A DNA stretch of 64,000 nucleotides, taken from CADBRN01 sp050944685 (GTDB lineage Bacteria; Bacillota; Clostridia; Lachnospirales; Lachnospiraceae). This document shows, piece after piece, positions 7,822 to 16,021 of the stretch (position 1 is its first letter; the number at the start of each line of letters is the position of its first letter). Below the pieces are notes generated by a model. The model saw only the letters and a program-made list of their open reading frames with translations, ran no database searches and had not been told where the DNA came from. The stretch lies in NCBI GenBank assembly GCA_050944685.1, contig JBMNRP010000001.1, positions 62,001-126,000 on the forward strand, in the 5' to 3' direction. The position numbers were made by a program, and so were the translations under genes.

Positions 7822-9129
7822 TTACAGAATATCGATGTATTCTCCTGCCAGCGCCTTGTTCATGCTGCGGACGGCGCAGAATTTTCCGCACATGCTGCAG
7901 GTGTCGGAGTGATCGTCCTCCGGAAGGCGGGAATCGCGGATCGCTTTCGCGGTCTCCGGATCAATGGCGCACTCATACTGCGCGTCCCAGTCGAGATTTC
8001 TCCTGGCTTCCGCCATCTTGTCGTCAATATCACGCGCCCCGGGAACGCCTTTCGCGATGTCGGCCGCGTGGGCCGCGATCTTTGAGGCGACGATTCCGGC
8101 CCGGACATCCTCGACATTCGGCAGAGCGAGATGTTCCGCCGGGGTGACGTAGCAGAGGAAGGCGGCGCCGCTCATTGCGGCAACCGCGCCTCCGATGGCT
8201 GCGGTAATGTGATCGTATCCGGGAGCGATGTCCGTTACCAGCGGCCCCAGTACGTAAAAGGGAGCTCCCATGCAGATGCTCTGCTGTACTTTCATATTGG
8301 CCGCCACCTGATCGAGCGGAACGTGTCCCGGTCCCTCAACGAGAACCTGCACGTTGTGCTCCCATGCGCGCTTCGTCAGTTCTCCGATACGGACCAGTTC
8401 CTCGATCTGGCAGACATCCGTCGCGTCTGCGAGGCATCCCGGGCGGCAGGCGTCTCCGAGGGAGATCGTCACATCGTGCTCCTCGCAGATATCGAGAATC
8501 TCATCGAAATGTTCATAGAAAGGATTCTCCTCGCCGGTCATGCTCATCCACGCGAAGATCAGACTTCCGCCGCGGCTGACAATATTCATTTTCCGTTTGT
8601 GTCTGCGGATCTGATCAATCGTTTTTCTGGTAATGCCGCAGTGCAGCGTGACGAAATCGACGCCGTCCTCCGCGTGCAGCCGGACTACATCGACGAAATC
8701 CTGTGCGGAAAGGGTCGCCAGATCTCTCTGATAGTGAATGACGCTGTCATAGACCGGAACCGTTCCGATCATGGCCGGACACTCATGAGTCAGCTTCTGA
8801 CGGAACGGCTGCGTATTGCCGTGGCTGGAAAGATCCATGATCGCCTCGGCTCCGAGGTCAACCGCTTCCATAACCTTCTGCATTTCGACATCGTAGTCCT
8901 TGCAGTCCCGGGAGATTCCCAGATTGACATTGATTTTTGTCCGGAGCATGCTTCCGATGCCCTCCGGATCCAGGCACGTATGATGTCTGTTTGCGGGAAT
9001 CGCGACCTTGCCTTCCGCGACAAGTTTCATCATTTTTTCAACAGGCATCTTTTCCTTCTTTGCCACCGTCTCAATTTGCGGCGTGATGATTCCCTTTTTC
9101 GCCGCATCCATCTGTGTAGTGTAATCCAT
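7822..9129 (-). CDS. thiC: Phosphomethylpyrimidine synthase
   Basis: A 435-residue radical-SAM enzyme that turns aminoimidazole ribotide into HMP-P for the thiamine pyrimidine half. The C-terminal cluster motif is CSMCGKFCAV (CxxCxxxxC), and PGHVPLDQ and MSGAAFLCYVTPAEHL are family signatures. It is the short form lacking the long N-terminal extension of proteobacterial ThiC. The ATG at 9129 has AAAGGTGG upstream; the 56 residues ahead of it in the same frame come from the leader and riboswitch platform. Expression is controlled by the TPP riboswitch upstream. No other thi genes are present here. Confidence 0.96.
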   Translation of the reverse strand: MDYTTQMDAAKKGIITPQIETVAKKEKMPVEKMMKLVAEGKVAIPANRHHTCLDPEGIGSMLRTKINVNLGISRDCKDYDVEMQKVMEAVDLGAEAIMDLSSHGNTQPFRQKLTHECPAMIGTVPVYDSVIHYQRDLATLSAQDFVDVVRLHAEDGVDFVTLHCGITRKTIDQIRRHKRKMNIVSRGGSLIFAWMSMTGEENPFYEHFDEILDICEEHDVTISLGDACRPGCLADATDVCQIEELVRIGELTKRAWEHNVQVLVEGPGHVPLDQVAANMKVQQSICMGAPFYVLGPLVTDIAPGYDHITAAIGGAVAAMSGAAFLCYVTPAEHLALPNVEDVRAGIVASKIAAHAADIAKGVPGARDIDDKMAEARRNLDWDAQYECAIDPETAKAIRDSRLPEDDHSDTCSMCGKFCAVRSMNKALAGEYIDIL

Positions 9130-9250
9130 GCTTACCACCTTTCCCGGAATTTTTGCGTGCCGCCGTCTCCGACAGGGGCTTCCCGCAGAAAATCCCGATA
9201 ATCCGCCGGCAAGGTGGTGACCCCAATGCAGGCGGACAGCCAACAGGAAC

Positions 9251-9294
9251 CAAAAGAAAAAAAGTACGGGCATGCCTTCGAACAAACATACCCG
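9251..9294 (-). terminator. Terminator of the TPP riboswitch expression platform
   Basis: On the minus strand CGGGTATG (9287-9294) pairs with CATGCCCG (9267-9274) and is followed by a T-rich tract (9251-9264). It lies between the aptamer and thiC, as expected for transcription termination when TPP is bound. Confidence 0.75.
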
Positions 9295-9310
9295 CACAGA
9301 ATCTGCGTTT

Positions 9311-9403
9311 ATATCCCTACGTTGGCATTACCCAAATCAGGTTTGCGGGTCGTGCCCTGAATCCCGAATGATCCGGACACCTCTCAGCTGAAGGCTCCCC
9401 GTA
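9311..9403 (-). ncRNA. TPP riboswitch (THI element) upstream of thiC
   Basis: On the minus strand the conserved blocks appear in order: GGGGAGCC, CTGAGAGG, GACCC, and ACCTGATTTGGGTAATGCC followed by GTAGGGA. These are the P2/P3 and P4/P5 signatures of the thiamine-pyrophosphate aptamer. The aptamer precedes a terminator and thiC. Confidence 0.95.
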
Positions 9404-9425
9404 TATCTAACTTTTCTTTTTAATT

Positions 9426-9454
9426 ACCTTACCATAATTTCACTGCAGAGGCAA
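9426..9454 (-). promoter_or_regulatory. Promoter of the thiC transcript
   Basis: Minus strand TTGCCT (9449-9454), 17-base spacer, TAAGGT (9426-9431), just upstream of the riboswitch. The -10 is a poor match, so this is a moderate call. Confidence 0.45.
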
Positions 9455-9527
9455 CTGCCGGTCCCGGGATTTCTCCCCTCCGGACAGATATACATCTGTT
9501 CTCTGTCATTCCACCCGGATTTTCCTG

Positions 9528-9536
9528 TGATATAAT
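9528..9536 (+). promoter_or_regulatory. Extended -10 promoter ahead of the broken MFS gene
   Basis: TGATATAAT (9528-9536) is an extended -10 element; no good -35 is seen 17 bases upstream. It lies about 85 bases before the MFS start. Confidence 0.45.
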
Positions 9537-9619
9537 GGTGTACATCCGCAATCCGGAAACCCTTTCCCTCCGGGGAAGAGCTTTCCTTCTCACAAAAAAT
9601 GCAGTCCGAAAGGATCCCT

Positions 9620-10819
9620 ATGGAATACCGCTATCTGAATCTGAAATATATTCTCTGCAATATTTTTTACTATATGCTAGTCTGCTGTGTGCAGATCTAT
9701 ACCAATAACTTTCTGCAGTTCCGTGGATTCTCGGCATCCGATGTCGGAATCGTTTTCACGGTGCTCAATGTCTGCGCTCTCCTCGGGCAGCTCATGCTGG
9801 CGCCCGTGGTGGACCGCGCAAAACATCTGAACGAAAAGACTCTTCTTCTGGCTTCTCTCGGAGTCAGTGCGATCCTTTCCGCATTTCTGACCGTTCTTCC
9901 GGACGGCTCGTTCTGGATCCCGGTCTGTGTCGTAATTATCTGCTCTCTAGCAGAGATGCTCGTTCCCTTTCTGAATTCTATCGCTCTCATCTACGAAAGA
10001 AACGGAGGAAAGATCAACTTCGGACTCGGAAGAGGAATCGGATCCGTCAGCTACGCCATTGCCGGACAGATCACGGGATGGCTGATCAGCAGGAAAGGGC
10101 CCGGTATCTATCCGTTCAGCTTTCTTTCCTTCGCCGCTGCTTCTGTTCTGACTATCGCGATGCTCCCGAAGCCGGAAAGGTCCGAAGCCGTCCTCACCGA
10201 ATCCCGGAAAAGAAGCACAGGCAGCCTCTCCCTTTTTTCATTTTTCCTAAAATAAACACGACTCGTTCCGATTGTCCTCTCCATGATCCTGATATTTACG
10301 TGTCACTCCATCCTTCACACTTTTATGATTGATATCATCCGTGAGATCGGAGGAAATGAATCCTCCCAGGGAACCGCCGTGATGATTCAGGCTCTTCTGG
10401 AACTGATTCCGATGATGATGATCGGACGGATCATGAAAAAGATCCCGGTGGAAAGTCTCATGATATTTTCCGCGATCTTTTATTCCGTCAAACACCTCGT
10501 CGTTTTCCTTGCAGGAAATATGGGCGTGTTTTATTTCGGCCTCGTATTTCAGATTGTGTCCTACGGCGTCATCATACCGGCATCGGTCTATCTCGCAAAT
10601 AAATACATTGCCCCGGAGGACCTCAATCAGGGGCAGGCAGTGATGACCGCGACCGTCTCGGCGGGCGGAATCCTGGCTTCTTACTCCGGCGGAGCGCTGA
10701 TCAATGCGTTCAGTGCGCACACGGCTCTCCTGTTCGGAGTCATCCTCTCCGTGACCGGAACGATCCTGATGATCTTCGGAATCTCGCGCCTGAAACAGAC
10801 GGCCGGCCGCCCGGTATGA
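9620..10819 (+). pseudogene. MFS transporter (MFS_1-like) interrupted by an in-frame TAA
   Basis: A roughly 399-codon frame for a 12-helix major facilitator is split by a single TAA at 10253-10255. The first part starts MEYRYLNLKYILCNIF at 9620 (AAAGGA upstream) and ends ...SFFLK; the second continues in the same frame as TRLVPIVLSMILIFTCHSI and runs to 10819. No base is gained or lost, and the two halves join as one protein resembling LacY/nucleoside-symporter-like carriers. A nonsense mutation, or a single sequencing error, is the simplest reading. It converges with the HAD gene, leaving 22 bases. The substrate is unknown. Confidence 0.8.
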
Positions 10820-10841
10820 TCTCCCGGGACACAGACAGAAA

Positions 10842-11645
10842 TCAGACGCTGCCCCGCTGCGGACGGCCGGAAACACTTTTTTCCGTCTTCCGAACCGCAT
10901 CCGGGATTTCCGACGGAGCCTTTACCAGTTCCGCGGCGCCCTGCAGCTCCCCCCGGGAACCATAGCCGTACAGGCATCCGATAAAAGGTGCTCCCGCACT
11001 GGCCGCTCCGCCGAGGTCGCTGGCTCGGTCGCCGATGACAATAAAATGCTCCGCACTGCTCCCGGCCGGTTTCATATCGGCCTGTTTTTCCCGTGCGAAA
11101 GTTCCGGAGACGGACATTTCTCCCGCCGTCTTTCTCCGTACCGGGGTCCTTTTCACCGCCGCACCAAAATCGCGGGCGATATCCGCCATAATCTCCGTCT
11201 TCGGAGCATTGTCCCAGCACTCGCAGGGAAAGAACGCGGTAAACCAGCGATCCATTGAGAATGTGTCCCAGTGTGCCTTCGCGTAGCCGATCCCGCAGTT
11301 ACTCAAGACCGCCATCGAATAGCCTTCCCCAGAGAATGTATCCAGCATCTCCGGAACGCCGGAATACCACGCGCCGCGTCCGGTGCGCAGACCCTCCAGC
11401 ATAAAATCGCCGACGCGTTTTCCGGCTTTTTTCTTCAGATCCTCCGGCAGTTCCGGCATAAAGTCCTTCCACATATCGGCCGTGTTCATACCGAGCCAGC
11501 TGCTGATCCTCTGATCCGGCGGAACCTCCACGGACACGCCGCACGAATCCTTCAGCCATCGGACCACCTTCCGGATCGCCGGGGCATAGATCCGCATCGT
11601 CTCGTGAAGCGTCCCGTCATAGTCAAAAATCAGTATCGGTTTCAT
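10842..11645 (-). CDS. HAD-superfamily phosphatase at the end of the riboflavin operon
   Basis: A 267-residue HAD hydrolase. Motif I is FDYDGTLHE (residues 7-15), motif II is AVLSNCG, and the acidic motif IV is VIGDRASDLGG. A hydrophilic stretch of about 30 residues (RRKTAGEMSVSGTFAREKQ region) is inserted before motif IV. The gene begins 19 bases after ribH on the same strand with no terminator between, so it is the fifth gene of the FMN-riboswitch operon. In riboflavin synthesis the dephosphorylation of the pyrimidine ribitylamino phosphate is done by HAD enzymes (YcsE, YigB types), so this is a good candidate for that step. The ribosome site is weak. The specific role is inferred from position. 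Confidence 0.8.
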   Translation of the reverse strand: MKPILIFDYDGTLHETMRIYAPAIRKVVRWLKDSCGVSVEVPPDQRISSWLGMNTADMWKDFMPELPEDLKKKAGKRVGDFMLEGLRTGRGAWYSGVPEMLDTFSGEGYSMAVLSNCGIGYAKAHWDTFSMDRWFTAFFPCECWDNAPKTEIMADIARDFGAAVKRTPVRRKTAGEMSVSGTFAREKQADMKPAGSSAEHFIVIGDRASDLGGAASAGAPFIGCLYGYGSRGELQGAAELVKAPSEIPDAVRKTEKSVSGRPQRGSV

Positions 11646-11664
11646 ATCAAAATCTGACCCGGCT

Positions 11665-12138
11665 TTACAGCTGATCGATCACATTCACCATCTCAATCGC
11701 GGACAGAGCGCAGTCATAGCCTTTGTTCCCCATCTTGCTTCCGGCGCGCGCGATCGCCTGCTCGATGTTTTCGGTCGTGACGATTCCGAACATGGTCGGA
11801 ACTCCGGTCTGGAGCGCGACCTGTGCAATCCCCTTGGAAACCTCGTTGCAGACATAGTCATAATGCGTGGTCTGGCCGCGGATGACGGTTCCCACGCAGA
11901 TCACCGCATCGTACCTGCCGCTCTGCGCCATTTTCAGGGCAATCGTCGGAATCTCAAACGCTCCCGGAACCCAGACGGCGGTGATATTGTCCTCATCCAC
12001 GCCGTGGCGGACCAGTCCGTCAACCGCTCCGCCCAGGAGCTTATTGACGATGATCTCATTGAAACGGGCCGCGACAATTCCCACCTTCATGCCCTTTTTG
12101 GCTATCACTTTCCCTTCGATTAAATTGATCTCTTTCAT
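11665..12138 (-). CDS. ribH: 6,7-dimethyl-8-ribityllumazine synthase
   Basis: A 157-residue lumazine synthase, condensing 5-amino-6-ribitylaminouracil with dihydroxybutanone phosphate. Diagnostic segments include AARFNEIIV, WVPGAFEIP and VGTVIRGQTTHYDYV, the last containing the catalytic His region. Full length. AAAGGATTGAAAAATG marks the start. Fourth gene of the rib operon, 70 bases after ribBA. Confidence 0.97.
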   Translation of the reverse strand: MKEINLIEGKVIAKKGMKVGIVAARFNEIIVNKLLGGAVDGLVRHGVDEDNITAVWVPGAFEIPTIALKMAQSGRYDAVICVGTVIRGQTTHYDYVCNEVSKGIAQVALQTGVPTMFGIVTTENIEQAIARAGSKMGNKGYDCALSAIEMVNVIDQL

Positions 12139-12208
12139 TTTTCAATCCTTTCCCGGCTTCCTCCGCCGTCTTCTTTTCTTTCTGTTTTCCCTTCCCGGCG
12201 ATCCATCC

Positions 12209-13426
12209 TCACACCTGGATCTCGGTGAAGATATGCCCCATTTTCGTCTTTTTTGTCTTCAGATACTGGCGATCGTACTTCTGGGGAGCGATCTCGATCG
12301 GCACTCTTTCTTTGATCTCCAGACCGAAATCCGCGAGACCGTAAACCTTGTCCGGATTATTGGTCAGAAGACGCAGGCTCTTGCAGCCCAGATCGCGCAG
12401 AATCTGCGCGCCGACCCAGTACTCGCGGAGATCGGCGGCAAAGCCGAGCTTTTCATTTGCCTCCACCGTGTCAAAGCCTTTCTCCTGAAGGGCGTAGGCC
12501 TTTATCTTGTTGATCAGTCCGATGCCGCGGCCTTCCTGCCTCATGTAGAGGATGATGCCTCTGCCTTCCTTCTGAACCATCTCCATCGATTTCTGCAGCT
12601 GCAGTCCGCAGTCACAGCGCAGAGAGCCGAAGGTATCCCCGGTCAGACACTCCGAATGAACGCGGCAGAGCACATCCTCCCCGTTTCCGATTTCGCCCTT
12701 CACCAGCGCGACGTGATGCTCACCGGTAATATCGTTGATGTACCCGTAGAGGTCGAAATCGCCGAACTTCGTAGGAAGCTTCGCCTCCGCCTCCCGCACC
12801 ACGTGGCTCTCGTGGACCCGGAGATAATCCTGCAGATTCTTGATCGTAATGAACGTCAGGCCGTATTTATCCGCCAGCTCCCAGAGCTCCGGCGTCCGCA
12901 TCATGGTTCCGTCGTCCGACATGACCTCGCAGCAGACGCCGCACTCGGTCAGTCCGGCGAGACGGAGGAGATCCGTGGTGGCCTCTGTGTGACCGTCCCG
13001 AACCAGCACGCCTCCATAGCGTGCGACGAGCGGGAATGTGTGTCCCGGCCGCCTCAGGTCCGTCGGCTTCGTATTCGGGTCCGCGCATTTGCGGATCGTA
13101 TAGCCGCGCTCCTTCGCCGAAATTCCCGTGGTCGTATCAATGTGATCGACCGATACCGTAAAAGCGGTCTCGTGGCTGTCCGTATTTTCCGACACCATCT
13201 GCGGGAGTCCCAGACGGGCGGCCACCTGACTGCTCATCGGCGTACAGATGAGGCCTTTGGCGTGAACCGCCATAAAATTGATATTCTCCTGCGTAGCGAA
13301 CTGCGCCGCGCAGATCATATCGCCCTCATTTTCCCGATCCGGGTGATCCGTCACCAGGATGATTTTTCCCTGGCGAAGATCCTCCAGCGCCTTTTCAATC
13401 GTTGCATACTGATGCTTCTGTGCCAT
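12209..13426 (-). CDS. ribBA: Bifunctional DHBP synthase / GTP cyclohydrolase II
   Basis: A 405-residue fusion. The N-terminal half (about 1-200) is 3,4-dihydroxy-2-butanone-4-phosphate synthase (TDHPDRENEGDMICAAQF; GHTFPLVAR); the C-terminal half is GTP cyclohydrolase II, with zinc cysteines in ECLTGDTFGSLRCDC and the RQEGRGIGL loop. It makes both precursors of riboflavin, from ribulose-5-phosphate and GTP. AAGGAGGAG precedes the ATG at 13426. Third gene of the operon. Confidence 0.97.
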   Translation of the reverse strand: MAQKHQYATIEKALEDLRQGKIILVTDHPDRENEGDMICAAQFATQENINFMAVHAKGLICTPMSSQVAARLGLPQMVSENTDSHETAFTVSVDHIDTTTGISAKERGYTIRKCADPNTKPTDLRRPGHTFPLVARYGGVLVRDGHTEATTDLLRLAGLTECGVCCEVMSDDGTMMRTPELWELADKYGLTFITIKNLQDYLRVHESHVVREAEAKLPTKFGDFDLYGYINDITGEHHVALVKGEIGNGEDVLCRVHSECLTGDTFGSLRCDCGLQLQKSMEMVQKEGRGIILYMRQEGRGIGLINKIKAYALQEKGFDTVEANEKLGFAADLREYWVGAQILRDLGCKSLRLLTNNPDKVYGLADFGLEIKERVPIEIAPQKYDRQYLKTKKTKMGHIFTEIQV

Positions 13427-13511
13427 AATCTCCTCCTTATTCTTTCCGCGGATTTTCCGCGGATTCCTGCAAAAATCGTTCTTCCTGCCTATCGCCGGAT
13501 TTTTCTGCGCG

Positions 13512-14210
13512 TCAGAATCCGTGAGACGTGAGATATTCGATCGACATGACGTTTTCGAAGCTTTCTTCTTCCTGCTCTTTTCCGGTTCCGTCGGCGCCTG
13601 CCTCTGCTCTGCCGCCTCCGTCCCGGAACCTCATCATCTTTTCGACGTACTTCCCGATGATGTCATTTTCCAGATTTACAATATCCCCGGGCGTTTTTTT
13701 CAGAAGCGTCGTCTCTTCGCCCGTATGCGGGATCACGGACACCTTAAATGAAGCTTCGTCCACATAAGCCACCGTGAGGCTGATGCCGTCGATCGCGACC
13801 GATCCCTTCTCAACAATGTATTTCAGCAGCTCCGGGGAGGCCGCAACGGTCACCCAGACCGCATTCTCCTCACGGACCATAGAGCGGATGACGCCCGTCC
13901 CGTCGATGTGACCGGAGACGATGTGGCCGCCGAATCTTCCCTCCGCCGGCATCGCCCTCTCCAGATTCACCGGATCGCCGTTCCGGCAGGACGACAGACT
14001 GCTGCGCCGGACCGTCTCGGCCATCACATCGGCGGTAAATCCGTCCGGCTGCAGGGTAGTCACCGTCAAACAGATCCCGCTGACCGCGATGCTGTCACCG
14101 ATCTTCGTGCCCTCCAGCACTTTTCTGGCTCCGATCGCGATCTCACCGGACAATCCGCTGGTATTCAGATGTTTAATCGTACCGACTTCTTCCACAATTC
14201 CTGTAAACAT
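13512..14210 (-). CDS. ribE: Riboflavin synthase alpha subunit
   Basis: A 232-residue enzyme that dismutates two lumazines to riboflavin. It starts with the canonical MFTGIVEEVGTI, and both internal barrel repeats are present (IAVSGICLTV; VAIDGISLTV). The C-terminal region between KYVEKMMRF and YLTSHGF carries a Gly/Glu-rich insert of about 25 residues not typical of the family. The ATG at 14210 is chosen over 14237 by the AAAGGAC site and the conserved N-terminus. Second gene of the operon, 44 bases after ribD. Confidence 0.96.
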   Translation of the reverse strand: MFTGIVEEVGTIKHLNTSGLSGEIAIGARKVLEGTKIGDSIAVSGICLTVTTLQPDGFTADVMAETVRRSSLSSCRNGDPVNLERAMPAEGRFGGHIVSGHIDGTGVIRSMVREENAVWVTVAASPELLKYIVEKGSVAIDGISLTVAYVDEASFKVSVIPHTGEETTLLKKTPGDIVNLENDIIGKYVEKMMRFRDGGGRAEAGADGTGKEQEEESFENVMSIEYLTSHGF

Positions 14211-14254
14211 GTATCTGTCCTTTCTTCCGTCTTTCACCCGGGACTCTGTGCGGG

Positions 14255-15460
14255 TCAGTCGCGGTTCAGAATATAGCGAAGCATGACGTCGTCGCCGAGG
14301 CGTTTCATTTCCCGGAAGGTCAGGCGGACCGACTCATCGGGCTTTTCGATTCCGATTCCCTGAACCGGCGAAGGCGCCGGGCCTCCGAATACCTTCGGAG
14401 CGATAAACGCGCACACTTCATTGACAATGTCGGCGCGGATCGCACTCTCATTGAGCGTGCCTCCCCCCTCCAGAAGAATGCTGTCAATCCCTTCCCTGCC
14501 GAGAAAAGCCGTGAGCTTCTTCAGGTCCACGCGGAAGATCTCTTCCTCCTGATCATTCTCCGAGTGCATGCCGGGATTCTGGCTCCCGTGAACCAGTTCC
14601 TTCCCTCTGAGGGGAACATTGACCACCCGCATCCCTTCGTCAAGCAGGTCGCGCAGCCGTGCCGCCGCAGGATCCGAGACCGGAGTCTCCCCCGCCAGAA
14701 TCTCTCCCTCGGGGAGAAACGGAAGGGCACAGGCGATGATGGTCTCATACTCTCCGGCCGTTTTCGCGATCCGGCTCTTCAGCGGAATATTCAGACTGCT
14801 GTCCGCGATAATCCGCACCGGACTGCGCCCGTTCTCCATCCGGCAGTTCAACAGCGGATCGTCCGCCACTACTGTCCCGATGCCAACCATGATACCCATC
14901 AGGGCGTTCCGCATCTGATGAACATAAGAGAGCGATTCCGGTCCGGTAATCCACCGGGAGGCTCCGGTTTTCGTGGCGATCTTCCCGTCGAGCGTCATCG
15001 CGTATTTCATGACGACGTACGGCGTCCCCGTCCGGATGTAATGGAAGAACACCGGGTTCAGCTCGTCGCACTCTTCCTTCAGAAAATCCTCCACGACCTC
15101 AATACCCGCATCCCGGAGCGCCTTTACTCCGCCTCCTGCCACCTTCGGATTCGGATCGCGGGATCCGACGATCACGCGGCGGATCTTATTTTCAATAATA
15201 GCCTCGGTGCAGGGCGGCTGTTTGCCGTAATGGCAGCAGGGTTCCAGCGTCACATAGAGGTCGGCTCCCTCCGCCGGTTCCGAGAGAGAACGGATCGCGT
15301 TCCTCTCCGCGTGAAGATCGCCGAATTTCGCGTGATAGCCCTCGCCGATCACGTGACCGCCCTTCACGATCACCGCCCCGACGAGCGGATTCGGATGGCA
15401 CCAGCCCTCGCCCTTTTTCGCGAGTTCGATCGCCCTTCTCATATATTTTTCTTCGATCAA
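14255..15460 (-). CDS. ribD: Bifunctional diaminohydroxyphosphoribosylaminopyrimidine deaminase / reductase
   Basis: A 401-residue protein. The N-terminal cytidine-deaminase fold has the zinc motif HAERNAI and PCCHYGKQPPC; the C-terminal reductase domain begins near 150 (YVVMKYAMTLDGKIAT). It performs steps two and three from the GTP side. The start codon appears to be TTG at 15460, with AAGGTGAG just upstream; an ATG 18 bases further in is the alternative. First gene of the operon, about 25 bases after the riboswitch terminator. Confidence 0.96.
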   Translation of the reverse strand: MIEEKYMRRAIELAKKGEGWCHPNPLVGAVIVKGGHVIGEGYHAKFGDLHAERNAIRSLSEPAEGADLYVTLEPCCHYGKQPPCTEAIIENKIRRVIVGSRDPNPKVAGGGVKALRDAGIEVVEDFLKEECDELNPVFFHYIRTGTPYVVMKYAMTLDGKIATKTGASRWITGPESLSYVHQMRNALMGIMVGIGTVVADDPLLNCRMENGRSPVRIIADSSLNIPLKSRIAKTAGEYETIIACALPFLPEGEILAGETPVSDPAAARLRDLLDEGMRVVNVPLRGKELVHGSQNPGMHSENDQEEEIFRVDLKKLTAFLGREGIDSILLEGGGTLNESAIRADIVNEVCAFIAPKVFGGPAPSPVQGIGIEKPDESVRLTFREMKRLGDDVMLRYILNRD

Positions 15461-15483
15461 ATACTCACCTTCTTTTATTTCTC

Positions 15484-15517
15484 AAAAAAAGCCCCGCGGA
15501 AAATCCGCAGGGCTTTA
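15484..15517 (-). terminator. Terminator of the FMN riboswitch
   Basis: Minus-strand hairpin with 11-base arms (15490-15500 and 15504-15514, one mismatch) followed by a seven-T run (15484-15490). It sits between the aptamer and ribD, so FMN binding should end transcription here. Confidence 0.85.
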
Positions 15518-15586
15518 AGAGCTTTCTTCATCACAAACAGCCGGAAACATGTCCGCAAACAGACATGTACGCCATTTTTTTCGACT

Positions 15587-15693
15587 CTTCTTCTATCCAG
15601 ACTATACTGTCGGCCCCGGAATCAAACCGGGTCTGCTAAAAGCTCGCGGGCTGTACCGCCGATCGGGAATTGCACCCTGCCCTGAAGATCGTA
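15587..15693 (-). ncRNA. FMN riboswitch (RFN element) upstream of ribD
   Basis: On the minus strand the RFN blocks occur in order: CTTCAGGGCAGGGTG, AATTCCC, GGCGGTA, AGCCCGCGAGC, GACCCGGTTTGATTCCGG, and GCCGACAGTATAGTCTGGAT. This covers all conserved stems of the flavin mononucleotide aptamer. Confidence 0.97.
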
Positions 15694-15716
15694 TTGATTA
15701 TTTTTTAACCATAAAT

Positions 15717-15745
15717 ACCATACCTTTTCAGAAATCATTTGTCAA
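15717..15745 (-). promoter_or_regulatory. Promoter of the riboflavin operon
   Basis: Minus strand TTGACA (15740-15745), 17-base spacer, TATGGT (15717-15722), about 25 bases before the FMN aptamer. Confidence 0.7.
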
Positions 15746-16021
15746 CCGGGAATCATTATTATTTCATCCCGGGAAGACATTGCCGGTCCTGTTTTCTCCC
15801 GGACACTTCGAAAAGGCAGAAGATTTCACTGTTTTCAGATATTTTCGGCATTTTACCCATATTTCACTCTCATTTAATATTTCCGCGATGGAAAGGATAC
15901 ATCGATTGTCTTACGATTTTTGTATATGAATCGTATCGTTTTCCGGCAGGACGCGGCTGGGAAAACACCGGCAAACGGCTTCCCATTCACCGGAGTCCGC
16001 CGTGCAGAGAAAGGAGTGGAA

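Noticed and set aside
10253..10255. Programmed readthrough or recoding of the MFS stop
   Set aside because: The codon is TAA, which is not used for selenocysteine or pyrrolysine, and no recoding structure was evident; a nonsense mutation is simpler.
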